7,179 nucleotides of DNA from an uncultured Verrucomicrobiota bacterium. Its GTDB lineage: Bacteria; Verrucomicrobiota; Verrucomicrobiae; Opitutales; Opitutaceae. Shown here piece by piece: positions 1-7,148 of this stretch (position 1 is its first letter; every line of letters begins with the position of its first letter). The stretch is from NCBI GenBank assembly GCA_946482165.1, contig CAMLQS010000264.1, positions 1-7,179 on the forward strand, read 5' to 3'. A program made the position numbers and the translations under genes. Below the pieces are notes generated by a model. It ran no database searches. It had not been told where the DNA came from and worked only from the letters and a program-made list of their open reading frames with translations.

Positions 1-13
1 AGGCGGCGCCTTA
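1..13 (-). other. Early stop of jetC and trailing bases at the window edge
   Basis: The minus strand reads TAC (Tyr), TAA, GGC GCC GCC T to the edge. The family normally continues here towards Walker B (a hydrophobic run ending in Asp-Glu). Reading through TAA in frame gives Gly-Ala-Ala; skipping one T instead gives Lys-Ala-Pro-Pro. Either could be the original continuation, so the stop may reflect a substitution or a one-base shift. Too few bases remain to decide. Confidence 0.5.
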
Positions 14-3000
14 GTAATGCGCGTCCGCGGCGGCGAAACGAGGGAGGGTCAAGGCCAGCGCCTGCCTGCCTCCCGAGCCGGTGCCATAGGTCGTCTTGTT
101 GAGGCGTCGCCATTGGCCTTCCTGCTGGCGCTCGATGACGAAACGATGCCAGCGCCGGTAGTCGAGCGCGCGGGCGAGGTGATCGCGCCACGAGCCGGAT
201 TCGTCGGCGGTTTGTTCGGCGGCGATGCGACCCTGGAGAAACGCGGCGACGGCGGCGCGTTCGGCGGGCGTCCATAGTTCGCCTTTTTTTAGCAGGATCG
301 GGCGCACTTCGTGGAAACGGATCTCGGTGTCCGCCTCCCACTGGAAGCGGAAGCGCACGCCGGTGCTGGTGGGGCGGGAATAAAGTTCCTCGTTGGCGGA
401 TGCGCGCCAGAGCTCGGCGGCGCGGATCAGCTTTTGAAGTTCGACGGCCGCCTCGGCGAGCAGATGGTTTTCGATGATCTCCCGCTCGCGCTCCTGAAGC
501 AGGCGGCCGCGCGCCTCGATCTCGGAGGAAAAGGCGGCGTGCAGTTCCGTCATGGTCAGCACGCGCGCCTGGAAGACGCACCGCACGAGGACGACGTCCT
601 GCACCTGGTGCGTTTCGGCGGCGTGGCCGTGCGAGGTGAGGCGGTCTCGCAGGTCTTGGATGTGCCCGTGGATCTGGTCTTGGCGCTGTTGCCAGCCGGA
701 GTCGTCGGACGGGACTTCGGAAAGCCGGGTTTCGATGTCGCGGGCGATCTCGACGGCGCCGGAGACGCTCCACTCCTCTTCGAAATCGTGCGCGGCTAGC
801 GCGGAGTCGGCGTCGACCAGCAGGCGCTGGGCGGCGAGCTGGCGCAGCCGGGTGATCGCCTCGCCACGCAGGGCTTCTTGATCGGTTCGTTTCTGGTTCG
901 CAGTCGTTTGATTCTCCTGCGCGCGGGCGTGGGCGGTCGCTTGGTCCACGCGTTGCGTGTCGTTGTCGCGAAGTTCCTTTTTCAGGCTTTCGACCAAGGT
1001 CTTCGCGGCTTGGTGTTTTTCCAAAATCGCTTTCACGGACTGCCCGTGGCTTTCCTCCAGCGTCTTGAAATGTCGGAGCGCGGCCTCGGCCTTGAGCGCG
1101 GCGGACAAGCGACGCTCTTCGCGACCGGTAAATTCGGTTTCGGCCGCCGCGGTCTGCTCCCGCGCCTGCGCGAGCTGGCTGGCGATGGTCTCGGCGTGGC
1201 CGAGCGTGGGCCAAAGCGTGGCGAGCGAAGTGGCGTAGTGCTGGGTGGCATCCGTCAGCGCCGGCAGGTGGCCGAGCCAGCCGGCGAGCTTCAGGTCGGC
1301 GGCGTCCTGCTGAAGCCGGGCGCGCTTTTGTTCGGCCTCCGCGCGGCGGGCGTCGGCCGACTTGGCGGCGTTTTCGAAGGCGACAAAGGCTTGCGTGGTC
1401 TGGCGGACCGCGGTCCCGAGTTGGTAACCCGCGAGGAGAACGGGCTCCTCGGACGGGGCCGCCTCGAATTCGGCGGTCGCGACGACGCGGTCCTCCGCCA
1501 CGGACGCCACCAACGCCTGATTGGCGCGAAGCGCGGCTTCGGCCTCGGCAAGACTCGCCCGCAGCAGCGCCAGTTGCCGGCGGCGCGCAGCGGCCCGCGT
1601 GCTTTCGCCGATGAAGTCCGCATCCGGCTTGGTCCAGCGGCCTGACATCGGCCCGAGACGCCACGCACCATCTACGGACATCCAGTGTTCGCTTTCTCCG
1701 GGCGCGGAACCGATGCGCTCGAGCAGGTGGGAGATGGTCTGAGCGGAGAGTTGTTTCGCGGCGACGGATTCCGGATCTATGGCAGGAACCAGCAAGTTCC
1801 CCAGGTGGCGGCAGAGAGGGGCGGAAGGGGCGTTGATTCCGGCATGAGGAGGCGGCGGGACCAGAAAGGTATCCTCCTCGCCGCCGAGGACGCCTCCGTC
1901 AGGCAGGATCCAGGCGTCGAGAAGTCCCGAAGACTGAAGCGCGGCCTCCATGCCGGCGCGCGCCGCGGGCTCGACTTCGGGCCGGAAATCGCAGACGCGC
2001 CACAACGGCGCCCCGGGACGCCCCGACCGATCGGATCCGCGAGTCGCGGGTGGCGGGGGGGATCGTGTCTCCCCGGTTTCAAGGAGATCGATCTCCGTAT
2101 TCAGTTTATCGATATTCCGGGCGAGCTCGCCGGCGGTCTGCCTGAGATCGGTTTCGCGCGCGGCAAGGGCCGAGATGGCCTGTTGATGCGCGGCCTGGGC
2201 CGCGAGGCGGAGCGGACCGGGGCCTTCCCGTCGATCCAGCCAGGATGCGAAGTTGTCGGCCAGGGAGGACGGAGGAATTGGCCGAAGCAGACGGGCGGCG
2301 GCCTGCCAGGCGGTGTAGCGTTCGATCAGGCCGGCGCCCGCCGCAGCGAGATTGTCGCGCGCATTGTGTTCTTCGAGCCGGGCTTCGCCGGCTTTGGCCT
2401 CGGCCTGACGCAGCTCCCCTTCCGCTTGTGCAAGGGCGCGCCCGGCTTCGGTCGCCGCGTCTTCCAGTTTGACGAGCAGGCGGAGGCTTTCGAGTCGTTT
2501 GGCGATCGTCTGCTTCAACGAGACCTCGGCGGCTTTGTAGGCGCGCGGCGGTTGATCGTCGGAGAAATGCTCGCGATGCGCGTCGTCCAGCGCGGCGGCG
2601 TTTGCGGCGCTGGCGGCGGCGCGAAGGACGCCCGCCAGATTTTCCTCGAAGGCGGCGAACTGCTCTTCGATCAGGTTTTGCCGGGCCTGGGCCAACTGGA
2701 GTGCGCCGGCGGCTTTTTCCTCGTCGGCCTTGGCTGCGACGAGGGCGTCCGCGGCGGCTTGGGCGGCCTCGCCCGCGAGGCGGATTTCGTCGGCGGTGCG
2801 CATTTCGGGACTGTTGGCGAGGGTGCGTTCGTCGGCCTCGGCTCCGGCAAGGCGAGTGTCGAGTTCCTCCCGCTGGCGTTGAAGCGAGGCGAGCGCGGCT
2901 TCGGCGGCTTCGAGGCGTTTGGCGGCGTCCTTGGCCGCGCGCTGGGCGCCTTCGTAGGCGGAGTTGGCGGTGCGAACTTCGGCCGCCCTCCGGCGCACGG

Positions 3001-3859
3001 CGATGCGCACATAGACGGCGTATTCGCGGAGAAACGCGGCGACGGCTTCCCTCGCCGCAGTGAAGTCGCGCACGGTGTCCTTGTCGGCTTGCAGGCCGCG
3101 GAAGGACTCCGCCACCTCCTCCACGATGGTCGCGGCGAGAGTGGGCAACGCGTCGCCGAGGGCGTCGGGCAGCTCGTTTTCGTCGAGCTTTCGCGTGAGC
3201 TGCGGACGGCGCAGGCGGATGAGCAGCTCGATCAGCGCACCGTAGCGCGGGCCGAGCCCGAAAAGCGTTTGATCGACCACCTGCCGGTAGGCTTCGGCTT
3301 TCTGATAAACCTGGCCGGAAGCGCCGATGACTTCGGCGAGTCGTTCGCGACCGAGCGGCGTGCGCTGGTGGTTTTGCAGGAAGAGGTCACGTCCGATGCG
3401 GAGCGTGGTGGTGAAAAACCAGCGCGTGTGGAGCCCGGTGTGGCCTTCGACGGCGCGCAGGCCGCAACCGAGCGTGAAGAAGTGGTCCACCCCGTGCGCG
3501 TCGCGACGGCCGAACTCTATCCATGTGTAGCCGGTGCGATCCTTGTGCCGGCCCATGAGCAGATTCCACTCGATGCGCTTGGCGGCGTCGCCATCCGGTT
3601 CGACGCGGGCGGGCGAGACCTCGCCGTCGAGGAGGAAGGGGAGTTGCAGCGCCAGCACGCGGGATTTGCCGCTGCCGTTGTTGCCGCGCAGGAGCAGCCG
3701 ACCCTGCTCGTAGTGGAACTCCTCGTAATCGTAGCGATAGAGGTTGAGCACGCCGCTGCGCAGGGGCTGCCAGCGTTCGCGGCCCGGAGCCGGCAGGGCG
3801 GGGCCGCCGGAGTCGGAATGCGCCTTGACCTCAAGGATGGGTGAGTGAGGGGCGGTCAT
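11..3859 (-). CDS. jetC: JetC-like SMC ATPase of a Wadjet system (TIGR02680 family), C-terminally truncated
   Basis: This is the SMC-like motor subunit of a Wadjet anti-plasmid complex, 1282 residues from the chosen start. Visible parts: the N-terminal ATPase lobe with Walker A GNNGSGKS at residues 59-66; a family-typical segment with RRPQL at 217-221 (Q-loop candidate); Ala/Glu/Gln-rich coiled coil at about 300-605; a globular hinge-like region at about 615-755 containing LWRVCDF (619-625), GLLDAW (645-650) and FIGES (749-753); a returning coiled coil to about 1130; and a C-terminal lobe with RPTSTG (1162-1167), DYRRWHRF (1233-1240) and the signature-like SGGRQ (1262-1266). The ATG at 3859 was chosen because it overlaps the jetB stop as ATGA and sits the expected distance before Walker A. 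The open frame continues upstream to 4216, but that stretch is Arg/Pro-rich, out-of-frame jetB sequence. The protein ends at a TAA (11-13), 16 residues after SGGRQ, so the Walker B and D-loop segment usual in the family is absent. It may therefore be a pseudogene. Family assignment is firm; activity is doubtful. Confidence 0.93.
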   Translation of the reverse strand: MTAPHSPILEVKAHSDSGGPALPAPGRERWQPLRSGVLNLYRYDYEEFHYEQGRLLLRGNNGSGKSRVLALQLPFLLDGEVSPARVEPDGDAAKRIEWNLLMGRHKDRTGYTWIEFGRRDAHGVDHFFTLGCGLRAVEGHTGLHTRWFFTTTLRIGRDLFLQNHQRTPLGRERLAEVIGASGQVYQKAEAYRQVVDQTLFGLGPRYGALIELLIRLRRPQLTRKLDENELPDALGDALPTLAATIVEEVAESFRGLQADKDTVRDFTAAREAVAAFLREYAVYVRIAVRRRAAEVRTANSAYEGAQRAAKDAAKRLEAAEAALASLQRQREELDTRLAGAEADERTLANSPEMRTADEIRLAGEAAQAAADALVAAKADEEKAAGALQLAQARQNLIEEQFAAFEENLAGVLRAAASAANAAALDDAHREHFSDDQPPRAYKAAEVSLKQTIAKRLESLRLLVKLEDAATEAGRALAQAEGELRQAEAKAGEARLEEHNARDNLAAAGAGLIERYTAWQAAARLLRPIPPSSLADNFASWLDRREGPGPLRLAAQAAHQQAISALAARETDLRQTAGELARNIDKLNTEIDLLETGETRSPPPPATRGSDRSGRPGAPLWRVCDFRPEVEPAARAGMEAALQSSGLLDAWILPDGGVLGGEEDTFLVPPPPHAGINAPSAPLCRHLGNLLVPAIDPESVAAKQLSAQTISHLLERIGSAPGESEHWMSVDGAWRLGPMSGRWTKPDADFIGESTRAAARRRQLALLRASLAEAEAALRANQALVASVAEDRVVATAEFEAAPSEEPVLLAGYQLGTAVRQTTQAFVAFENAAKSADARRAEAEQKRARLQQDAADLKLAGWLGHLPALTDATQHYATSLATLWPTLGHAETIASQLAQAREQTAAAETEFTGREERRLSAALKAEAALRHFKTLEESHGQSVKAILEKHQAAKTLVESLKKELRDNDTQRVDQATAHARAQENQTTANQKRTDQEALRGEAITRLRQLAAQRLLVDADSALAAHDFEEEWSVSGAVEIARDIETRLSEVPSDDSGWQQRQDQIHGHIQDLRDRLTSHGHAAETHQVQDVVLVRCVFQARVLTMTELHAAFSSEIEARGRLLQEREREIIENHLLAEAAVELQKLIRAAELWRASANEELYSRPTSTGVRFRFQWEADTEIRFHEVRPILLKKGELWTPAERAAVAAFLQGRIAAEQTADESGSWRDHLARALDYRRWHRFVIERQQEGQWRRLNKTTYGTGSGGRQALALTLPRFAAADAHY
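62..76 (-). other. ABC signature-like motif of JetC (SGGRQ)
   Basis: These bases encode SGGRQ, residues 1262-1266, where SMC-like and ABC ATPases carry the signature that contacts ATP on the opposing head. The Ser-Gly-Gly core is intact, but the usual acidic residue of SGGE is Arg. It is followed by ALALTLPRFAAADAHY, the expected helix, and then the stop codon. Confidence 0.75.
3662..3685 (-). other. Walker A (P-loop) of JetC
   Basis: These bases encode GNNGSGKS, residues 59-66 of JetC, matching the GxxGxGK[ST] nucleotide-binding loop. The preceding GRLLLR and the GNNGSGKS form are typical of SMC/SbcC-like ATPases. All key residues are intact, so the N-terminal half of the ATPase looks functional. 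Confidence 0.95.
3856..3859 (-). promoter_or_regulatory. ATGA stop-start overlap of jetB and jetC
   Basis: On the minus strand the jetC start ATG (3859-3857) and the jetB stop TGA (3858-3856) share two bases. This arrangement is typical of translational coupling, where the ribosome ending jetB re-initiates on jetC, and would keep the two subunits in related amounts. It also fixes the jetC start. The preceding bases are pyrimidine-rich with no Shine-Dalgarno, which fits dependence on coupling. Confidence 0.85.
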
Positions 3860-5202
3860 GAGGAGAGAGCGGGGGCGTCGGATTCGTCGATCGGGGCGAG
3901 GGCGGCGCTGGCGCGCAGCGCGAAGCGGCCAAGCGCGGGCAGGGGGCGGAGGGCATCGCCGGAACGCACGATCAGCGAGAGGCCCGCGAGGCGGTCGAGC
4001 ACGAGCTCGGCGAGGGAGATTTCCGCACCGCGCAGCTCCACCTCTTTTTTCCAGTGGTGACGATGCTGACGGATCAGTCGCGCGATTTTCTGACGCACGG
4101 CCTCGACGGTCAGTCCGGCGGCTTCGCCTTTGCGGAGAAGATCCGCCAGCCAGGTCGCGATGAGAAGCGTGAGGTGGCCCTCGGTGCCTTCTTCGGGGAG
4201 GCCGGAGTCGGTGCAATCGCCGTCGAGATCGACCAAGGCGATGCCTTCGGCGCGCACCTCGGCATGGAGGCCGCTCGCGGACGTCAGGGCGTCGAGCAAG
4301 AACGAGCGCTGGCGGTCGAGGTAGGCTCGGGCCTCGTCGTCGAGCGTGTCGTAGTAGAGCACGGGATCGTCGAGCAGGCGGCCGACGAAGCGGGAACGCA
4401 GGGCGCGGTTGCGGGCGTCGGGCGTGTCGGGAAGCGCGGAATCGAGCAGGGCGTCGAGCCGCGCCTGGAAATCCGTGGCCGTGATGAGCGAGGGGCTGCG
4501 GTGGGCGAGGAGGATCAGCGAGAGGACGGGTCGGCTGACGTTGTAGAGAACATCCGACTGGCGGTCGCGCAGCAGGTGTTCCTCGTCGCCTTGGACGCGG
4601 CGGAGAACGCCGAGCGAGACCAGCAGCCTCAGCGCGTGGACGAAATCGCGCCGGCCGGACTGTTCATCGAGCGACCAAACGAAGCCGGCCGCCACGAAGG
4701 TCGGTTCGGCCGCGATCGCCAGCTCGATGCTTCCGGCCAGATGCCCGAGGGTGACCTGGCGGTCGCCACGCTCCAGCGCCGCCAGCGCCAGACAGAAGAG
4801 AATGTAGCGCGCCCGGTTGAACGGTTCCTCGCTGCGTGGATCGAGCGCGGGACGGGTGGCGTCGTCCGAGAGCGCGGGGCGTTTGCGCAGGCGGGCGGCC
4901 TCGGCCGTGACGACCAGGGACCATTCGGCGTGGTGCGCGAACCAATCGGACAACCACTCCCGGTGCCGCCGCACCAGCGTGAACGCGGAGGCGGTGGCGC
5001 CGTCGGGAACGAGCAGCGGAGTTTGGAGCAAGGCGCGCAACGCGGTCCGGCGTTCCTCCGCCATGAGGGGCTCCGCCTCCTCGCGCAGGCGGGCGAGACG
5101 CGCGCGCCGGGAATTCGGCCGGAAACCGGCCCCCGGCGCGGCAGGTGGAGTCGGCGCTGGAACGGGAGGACGCGGGGGAATCGGCGGAGTGGGCGTGCTC
5201 AT
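3856..5202 (-). CDS. jetB: JetB-like subunit of a Wadjet system (TIGR02678 family, DUF2398)
   Basis: This 448-residue protein is the DUF2398 partner of the condensin-like complex. By analogy with type I Wadjet it should be the small winged-helix (KITE-like) regulator that binds the JetA kleisin and the JetC head; that role is inferred. Residues 1-30 are a Pro/Ala-rich, probably disordered tail. The conserved family pattern follows: RRTALRALLQTPLL (51-64), LVRRHREWLSDWF (76-88), ARLRKRP (103-109), a hydrophobic helix YILFCLALAALERGD (133-147), and TLGHLAG (151-157). No signal peptide or membrane segment is evident, so it is cytoplasmic. The start follows the jetA stop by 30 bases and has no Shine-Dalgarno sequence; the stop overlaps the jetC start by 4 bases. 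A later start is possible because the N-terminal tail is not conserved-looking. The family call rests on recognising motif order, not on a search. Confidence 0.92.
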   Translation of the reverse strand: MSTPTPPIPPRPPVPAPTPPAAPGAGFRPNSRRARLARLREEAEPLMAEERRTALRALLQTPLLVPDGATASAFTLVRRHREWLSDWFAHHAEWSLVVTAEAARLRKRPALSDDATRPALDPRSEEPFNRARYILFCLALAALERGDRQVTLGHLAGSIELAIAAEPTFVAAGFVWSLDEQSGRRDFVHALRLLVSLGVLRRVQGDEEHLLRDRQSDVLYNVSRPVLSLILLAHRSPSLITATDFQARLDALLDSALPDTPDARNRALRSRFVGRLLDDPVLYYDTLDDEARAYLDRQRSFLLDALTSASGLHAEVRAEGIALVDLDGDCTDSGLPEEGTEGHLTLLIATWLADLLRKGEAAGLTVEAVRQKIARLIRQHRHHWKKEVELRGAEISLAELVLDRLAGLSLIVRSGDALRPLPALGRFALRASAALAPIDESDAPALSS

Positions 5203-5232
5203 GACCGGAGGAAGGGCGGCGGGGTGATCGGG

Positions 5233-6753
5233 TCAGAGGGTGGATTCGATCGTGACCCAGTGGTCGGGGCCGGTGAAGGCGCCGTCGCGCGTGACGAGGG
5301 TGGCGAGCGCCCCGCCGGGCACGGGTTCGAGCCGCACGCGCAGGGTGCCGTCGGCGGACTCGGCCTCGACGGGCCCCGAGTTGCCGGCGCGTCGGGTGAG
5401 CGCATGGCCCAGCAGGTCGAGGAAGAGGCGGAAGGAATCGTCGTTGAGCGGACCGAGCGCGGCGAGCCGGCGACGGCCGGCGTCGATGAGATGGTGGCGG
5501 GCGCGCTCGATCTGCGCCGCCTGCTCGCGGGCGAGGGCGCGCAGACGGGCTTTTTCAGCCGAGTGGTCGATCACGGCGGGCGCCGGGCCGCGCGGGGCGG
5601 AGCGCCCCTGCTGGCGCAGACGTGGCGACAACCACACGGGAGCGCCGTCGAGCCAGCTGGTGCGCGGCGTTTCGCCCCGGGAGGAGCGTTCGGCGAGGGT
5701 TTCGGAGTTGATGCGGAGGTGGCGAGCAGGGGAGAGGGCGAAGGCCGAGCGCCAGAGCCGGTGGCACGCGGACTCGTCGGGCGCCTCGGCGAGCCAGCGG
5801 GCGAGCGTGGAAAAATCGGCGGCGCGGTCGGCGCGGCTGGTGCGACGATCGTTGATCTGGGAGACGGCGGTGAGCAGCGCCGGGATGGCCGCGCGGGCGC
5901 GGGACCGCAGCATCTCGGCCTGCGAAGGCGTGTCGCCCGCGATGAACCAGCGGCGGAGGCCCTGCCACGCCTGCCGCCAGCGCGCGGTCGCGAGTTCATG
6001 GGCGTCCGGAGCCGGGTCGAGCATGTCGACGAGATCGCGACGCGCGGCGGCGGCGAAGGCGAGATCCACGCCGCATTCCTCGAGGAGGAGCAGCGCCTCG
6101 GTGATGCGACTGGTGGCGACGACGAGTTCGCCGATGAATTTTTCCAGGTAGTCGATCAGCTTCTCCTTGTAGGCGATGAACGCGTCGATGCCGATGCCGT
6201 GCAGTTCGAGCGTGCTGTGCAGGCCGCGCATGAAGGACTGGGCGCGGGAGGTGAGCTGTTCGAAACGGGCGACGAGACTGGACAGGATCTGGTGGAGTTT
6301 GGCGTCGTCGAGAGGGTCGTCGGCGAGGCGCGGGAGAAGCGCGTCGAGGAGTTCGCCGATGTCCTGAAGGGCGGCGGTCTGGAGTTCGCCGGGGCGGTGC
6401 AGGTATTCGTCGAAGACCGAGAGGGCTTGCTCGGCGGCCTCGCCGGCGGCGCTGAGCTGGTAGAGGCGACGGCGCTGGTAAAACTCCTCGATGGTTGCCG
6501 CGTCGGCGTTGTCGGCGGTGTCGTCGAGGTTGCCCCAGGCGCGGAGCTGCTGGAGCGCCGACGAGAGGGCATCGAGGTCCGCGGAGAAGGAGGTGGCGAG
6601 AGCGGCGTGGATTTCGGAGGGGCGAAGGGAAATGACGAAGCGGGCGCGCTCGGCGACGAAGAAGGAGAGGATGGCCCGATAGAGCGGGGTTTTCTCGACG
6701 TTGAGATGGGCGAAGACCGCGTAGGAGGCGGAGGTGTCGGGGGAGGCGCTCAT
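5233..6753 (-). CDS. jetA: JetA-like subunit of a Wadjet system (TIGR02677 family, DUF2397)
   Basis: This 506-residue protein is the first gene of the Wadjet core. In the type I system JetA is the kleisin-like subunit bridging the SMC heads, and the same role is inferred here. Family features seen: an N-terminal helical, winged-helix-like region with LYRAILSFF (24-32) and SLRPSEIHAAL (42-52); a segment LRAWGNLDDTA (70-80) followed by TIEEFYQRRRLYQLSAAGEAAEQAL (starting near residue 87, given here as the DUF2397 hallmark); a long mostly helical middle; and WLDGAPVWLSPRLR (367-380), then a charged helix rich in Ala, Arg and Glu. The C-terminal 60 residues read like a beta-rich small domain. The ATG at 6753 gives a normal N-terminus for the family; only CT-rich sequence and no Shine-Dalgarno precedes it. 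A 30-base gap separates it from jetB, so co-transcription is likely. No membrane segment or signal peptide is seen. Confidence 0.92.
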   Translation of the reverse strand: MSASPDTSASYAVFAHLNVEKTPLYRAILSFFVAERARFVISLRPSEIHAALATSFSADLDALSSALQQLRAWGNLDDTADNADAATIEEFYQRRRLYQLSAAGEAAEQALSVFDEYLHRPGELQTAALQDIGELLDALLPRLADDPLDDAKLHQILSSLVARFEQLTSRAQSFMRGLHSTLELHGIGIDAFIAYKEKLIDYLEKFIGELVVATSRITEALLLLEECGVDLAFAAAARRDLVDMLDPAPDAHELATARWRQAWQGLRRWFIAGDTPSQAEMLRSRARAAIPALLTAVSQINDRRTSRADRAADFSTLARWLAEAPDESACHRLWRSAFALSPARHLRINSETLAERSSRGETPRTSWLDGAPVWLSPRLRQQGRSAPRGPAPAVIDHSAEKARLRALAREQAAQIERARHHLIDAGRRRLAALGPLNDDSFRLFLDLLGHALTRRAGNSGPVEAESADGTLRVRLEPVPGGALATLVTRDGAFTGPDHWVTIESTL

Positions 6754-6801
6754 CGTGGACGGGGCCTGGGCGAGTATGGGGCGGGAGCGGAGACCGATGC
6801 G

Positions 6802-6831
6802 GTTATATTACTTTCCAGCGCTCGATGTCGC
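6802..6831 (-). promoter_or_regulatory. Possible sigma-70-like promoter for jetA
   Basis: Within the end of the small gene, the minus strand carries TATAAC (6807-6802, 5 of 6 to the -10 consensus) inside TAATATAAC, the most AT-rich patch nearby. An 18-base spacer precedes it, with GCGACA (6831-6826, 4 of 6 to the -35 consensus). Transcription would begin near 6795, leaving a leader of about 40 bases before the jetA ATG. The AT-rich patch also encodes the last codons and stop of the small gene, so chance is a fair alternative. Confidence 0.25.
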
Positions 6832-7105
6832 GGGAGCTGAAGTCGCAGCCGGCGACGCGGAGGGCGAGGGGCTCGTGCGGGTCCCACGGATAGCGGGCGG
6901 GATCGGAGCGGAGTTCGAGCAGGCCGTTGACGGCCGGGACGGGGAAGGCGGGACGGAAGGTGATTTCGACGCGCTCGCCGAGCGGCAGGCCCCAGACGCG
7001 GGCGATCTCGTCGCGGAGCTGTAGCGGCGTTTGTCCCGTATCGGCCCGTCCAAGCTTCGGCGCCCCCGGGGCGCCGAAGGAGAAGGCGAGTTGATCGGGT
7101 GGCAT
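6803..7105 (-). CDS. Small hypothetical protein upstream of jetA
   Basis: This is an unrecognised 100-residue protein. It looks like real coding sequence rather than a shadow: after a Gly/Ala/Pro-rich start (about residues 1-25) it has an amphipathic stretch QLRDEIARVWGLPLGERVEI (29-48), a middle rich in Pro and Leu with YPWDP (72-76), and a hydrophilic end SSRDIERWKVI. No cysteine cluster, signal peptide or membrane segment is visible. It lies in the same direction as jetA and ends 49 bases before it, so it may belong to the operon or may be the last gene of an unrelated upstream unit. The frame remains open to the window edge upstream of this ATG and no Shine-Dalgarno is present, so the start could lie further 5'. 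A minus-one overlapping frame of similar extent is Ser/Pro/Arg-rich and was judged a shadow. No function is proposed. Confidence 0.65.
   Translation of the reverse strand: MPPDQLAFSFGAPGAPKLGRADTGQTPLQLRDEIARVWGLPLGERVEITFRPAFPVPAVNGLLELRSDPARYPWDPHEPLALRVAGCDFSSRDIERWKVI
7055..7079. repeat. Perfect 12-bp inverted repeat with 1-base centre
   Basis: The arm CTTCGGCGCCCC (7055-7066) is matched exactly by its reverse complement at 7068-7079, with a single C between. As RNA it would form a very stable GC hairpin of about 10-11 pairs once a loop opens. It sits in codons for the Gly/Ala/Pro-rich start of the small hypothetical gene. There is no T-run on either side in either direction, so a classic intrinsic terminator is not supported. 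It could be an operator-like palindrome, an mRNA structure limiting translation, or a dispersed palindromic element. Confidence 0.6.
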
Positions 7106-7148
7106 GGGGAGGGCGGGCCGGCGCAGGACAGGGGCGTTGGAGCAGTGG

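Noticed and set aside
284..292. A7 run in jetC (CTA AAA AAA), a possible -1 slippery site
   Set aside because: The zero frame after it is clearly conserved family sequence (through the DYRRWHRF and SGG motifs), whereas the -1 frame gives Arg-rich nonsense. No stimulatory structure was identified. It may still be a mutation hotspot.
1685..3844. Plus-strand open frame of 719 codons opposite jetC
   Set aside because: Same reason: Gly/Arg-rich antisense of a well-supported coiled-coil gene, with no recognisable domain.
3860..4216. 119-codon N-terminal extension of jetC
   Set aside because: It overlaps conserved jetB sequence in another frame, is Arg/Pro-rich, and the ATG at 3859 forms a standard ATGA overlap and a family-typical N-terminus.
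4054..6840. Plus-strand open frame of 928 codons opposite jetA and jetB
   Set aside because: It is the antisense of two clear family genes. Its Gly/Arg/Glu/Val-rich composition without motifs is what high-GC codon bias gives on the opposite strand.
7055..7079. Intrinsic terminator for an upstream gene
   Set aside because: The hairpin is strong but has no T-run after it on either strand, and it lies within an open reading frame.
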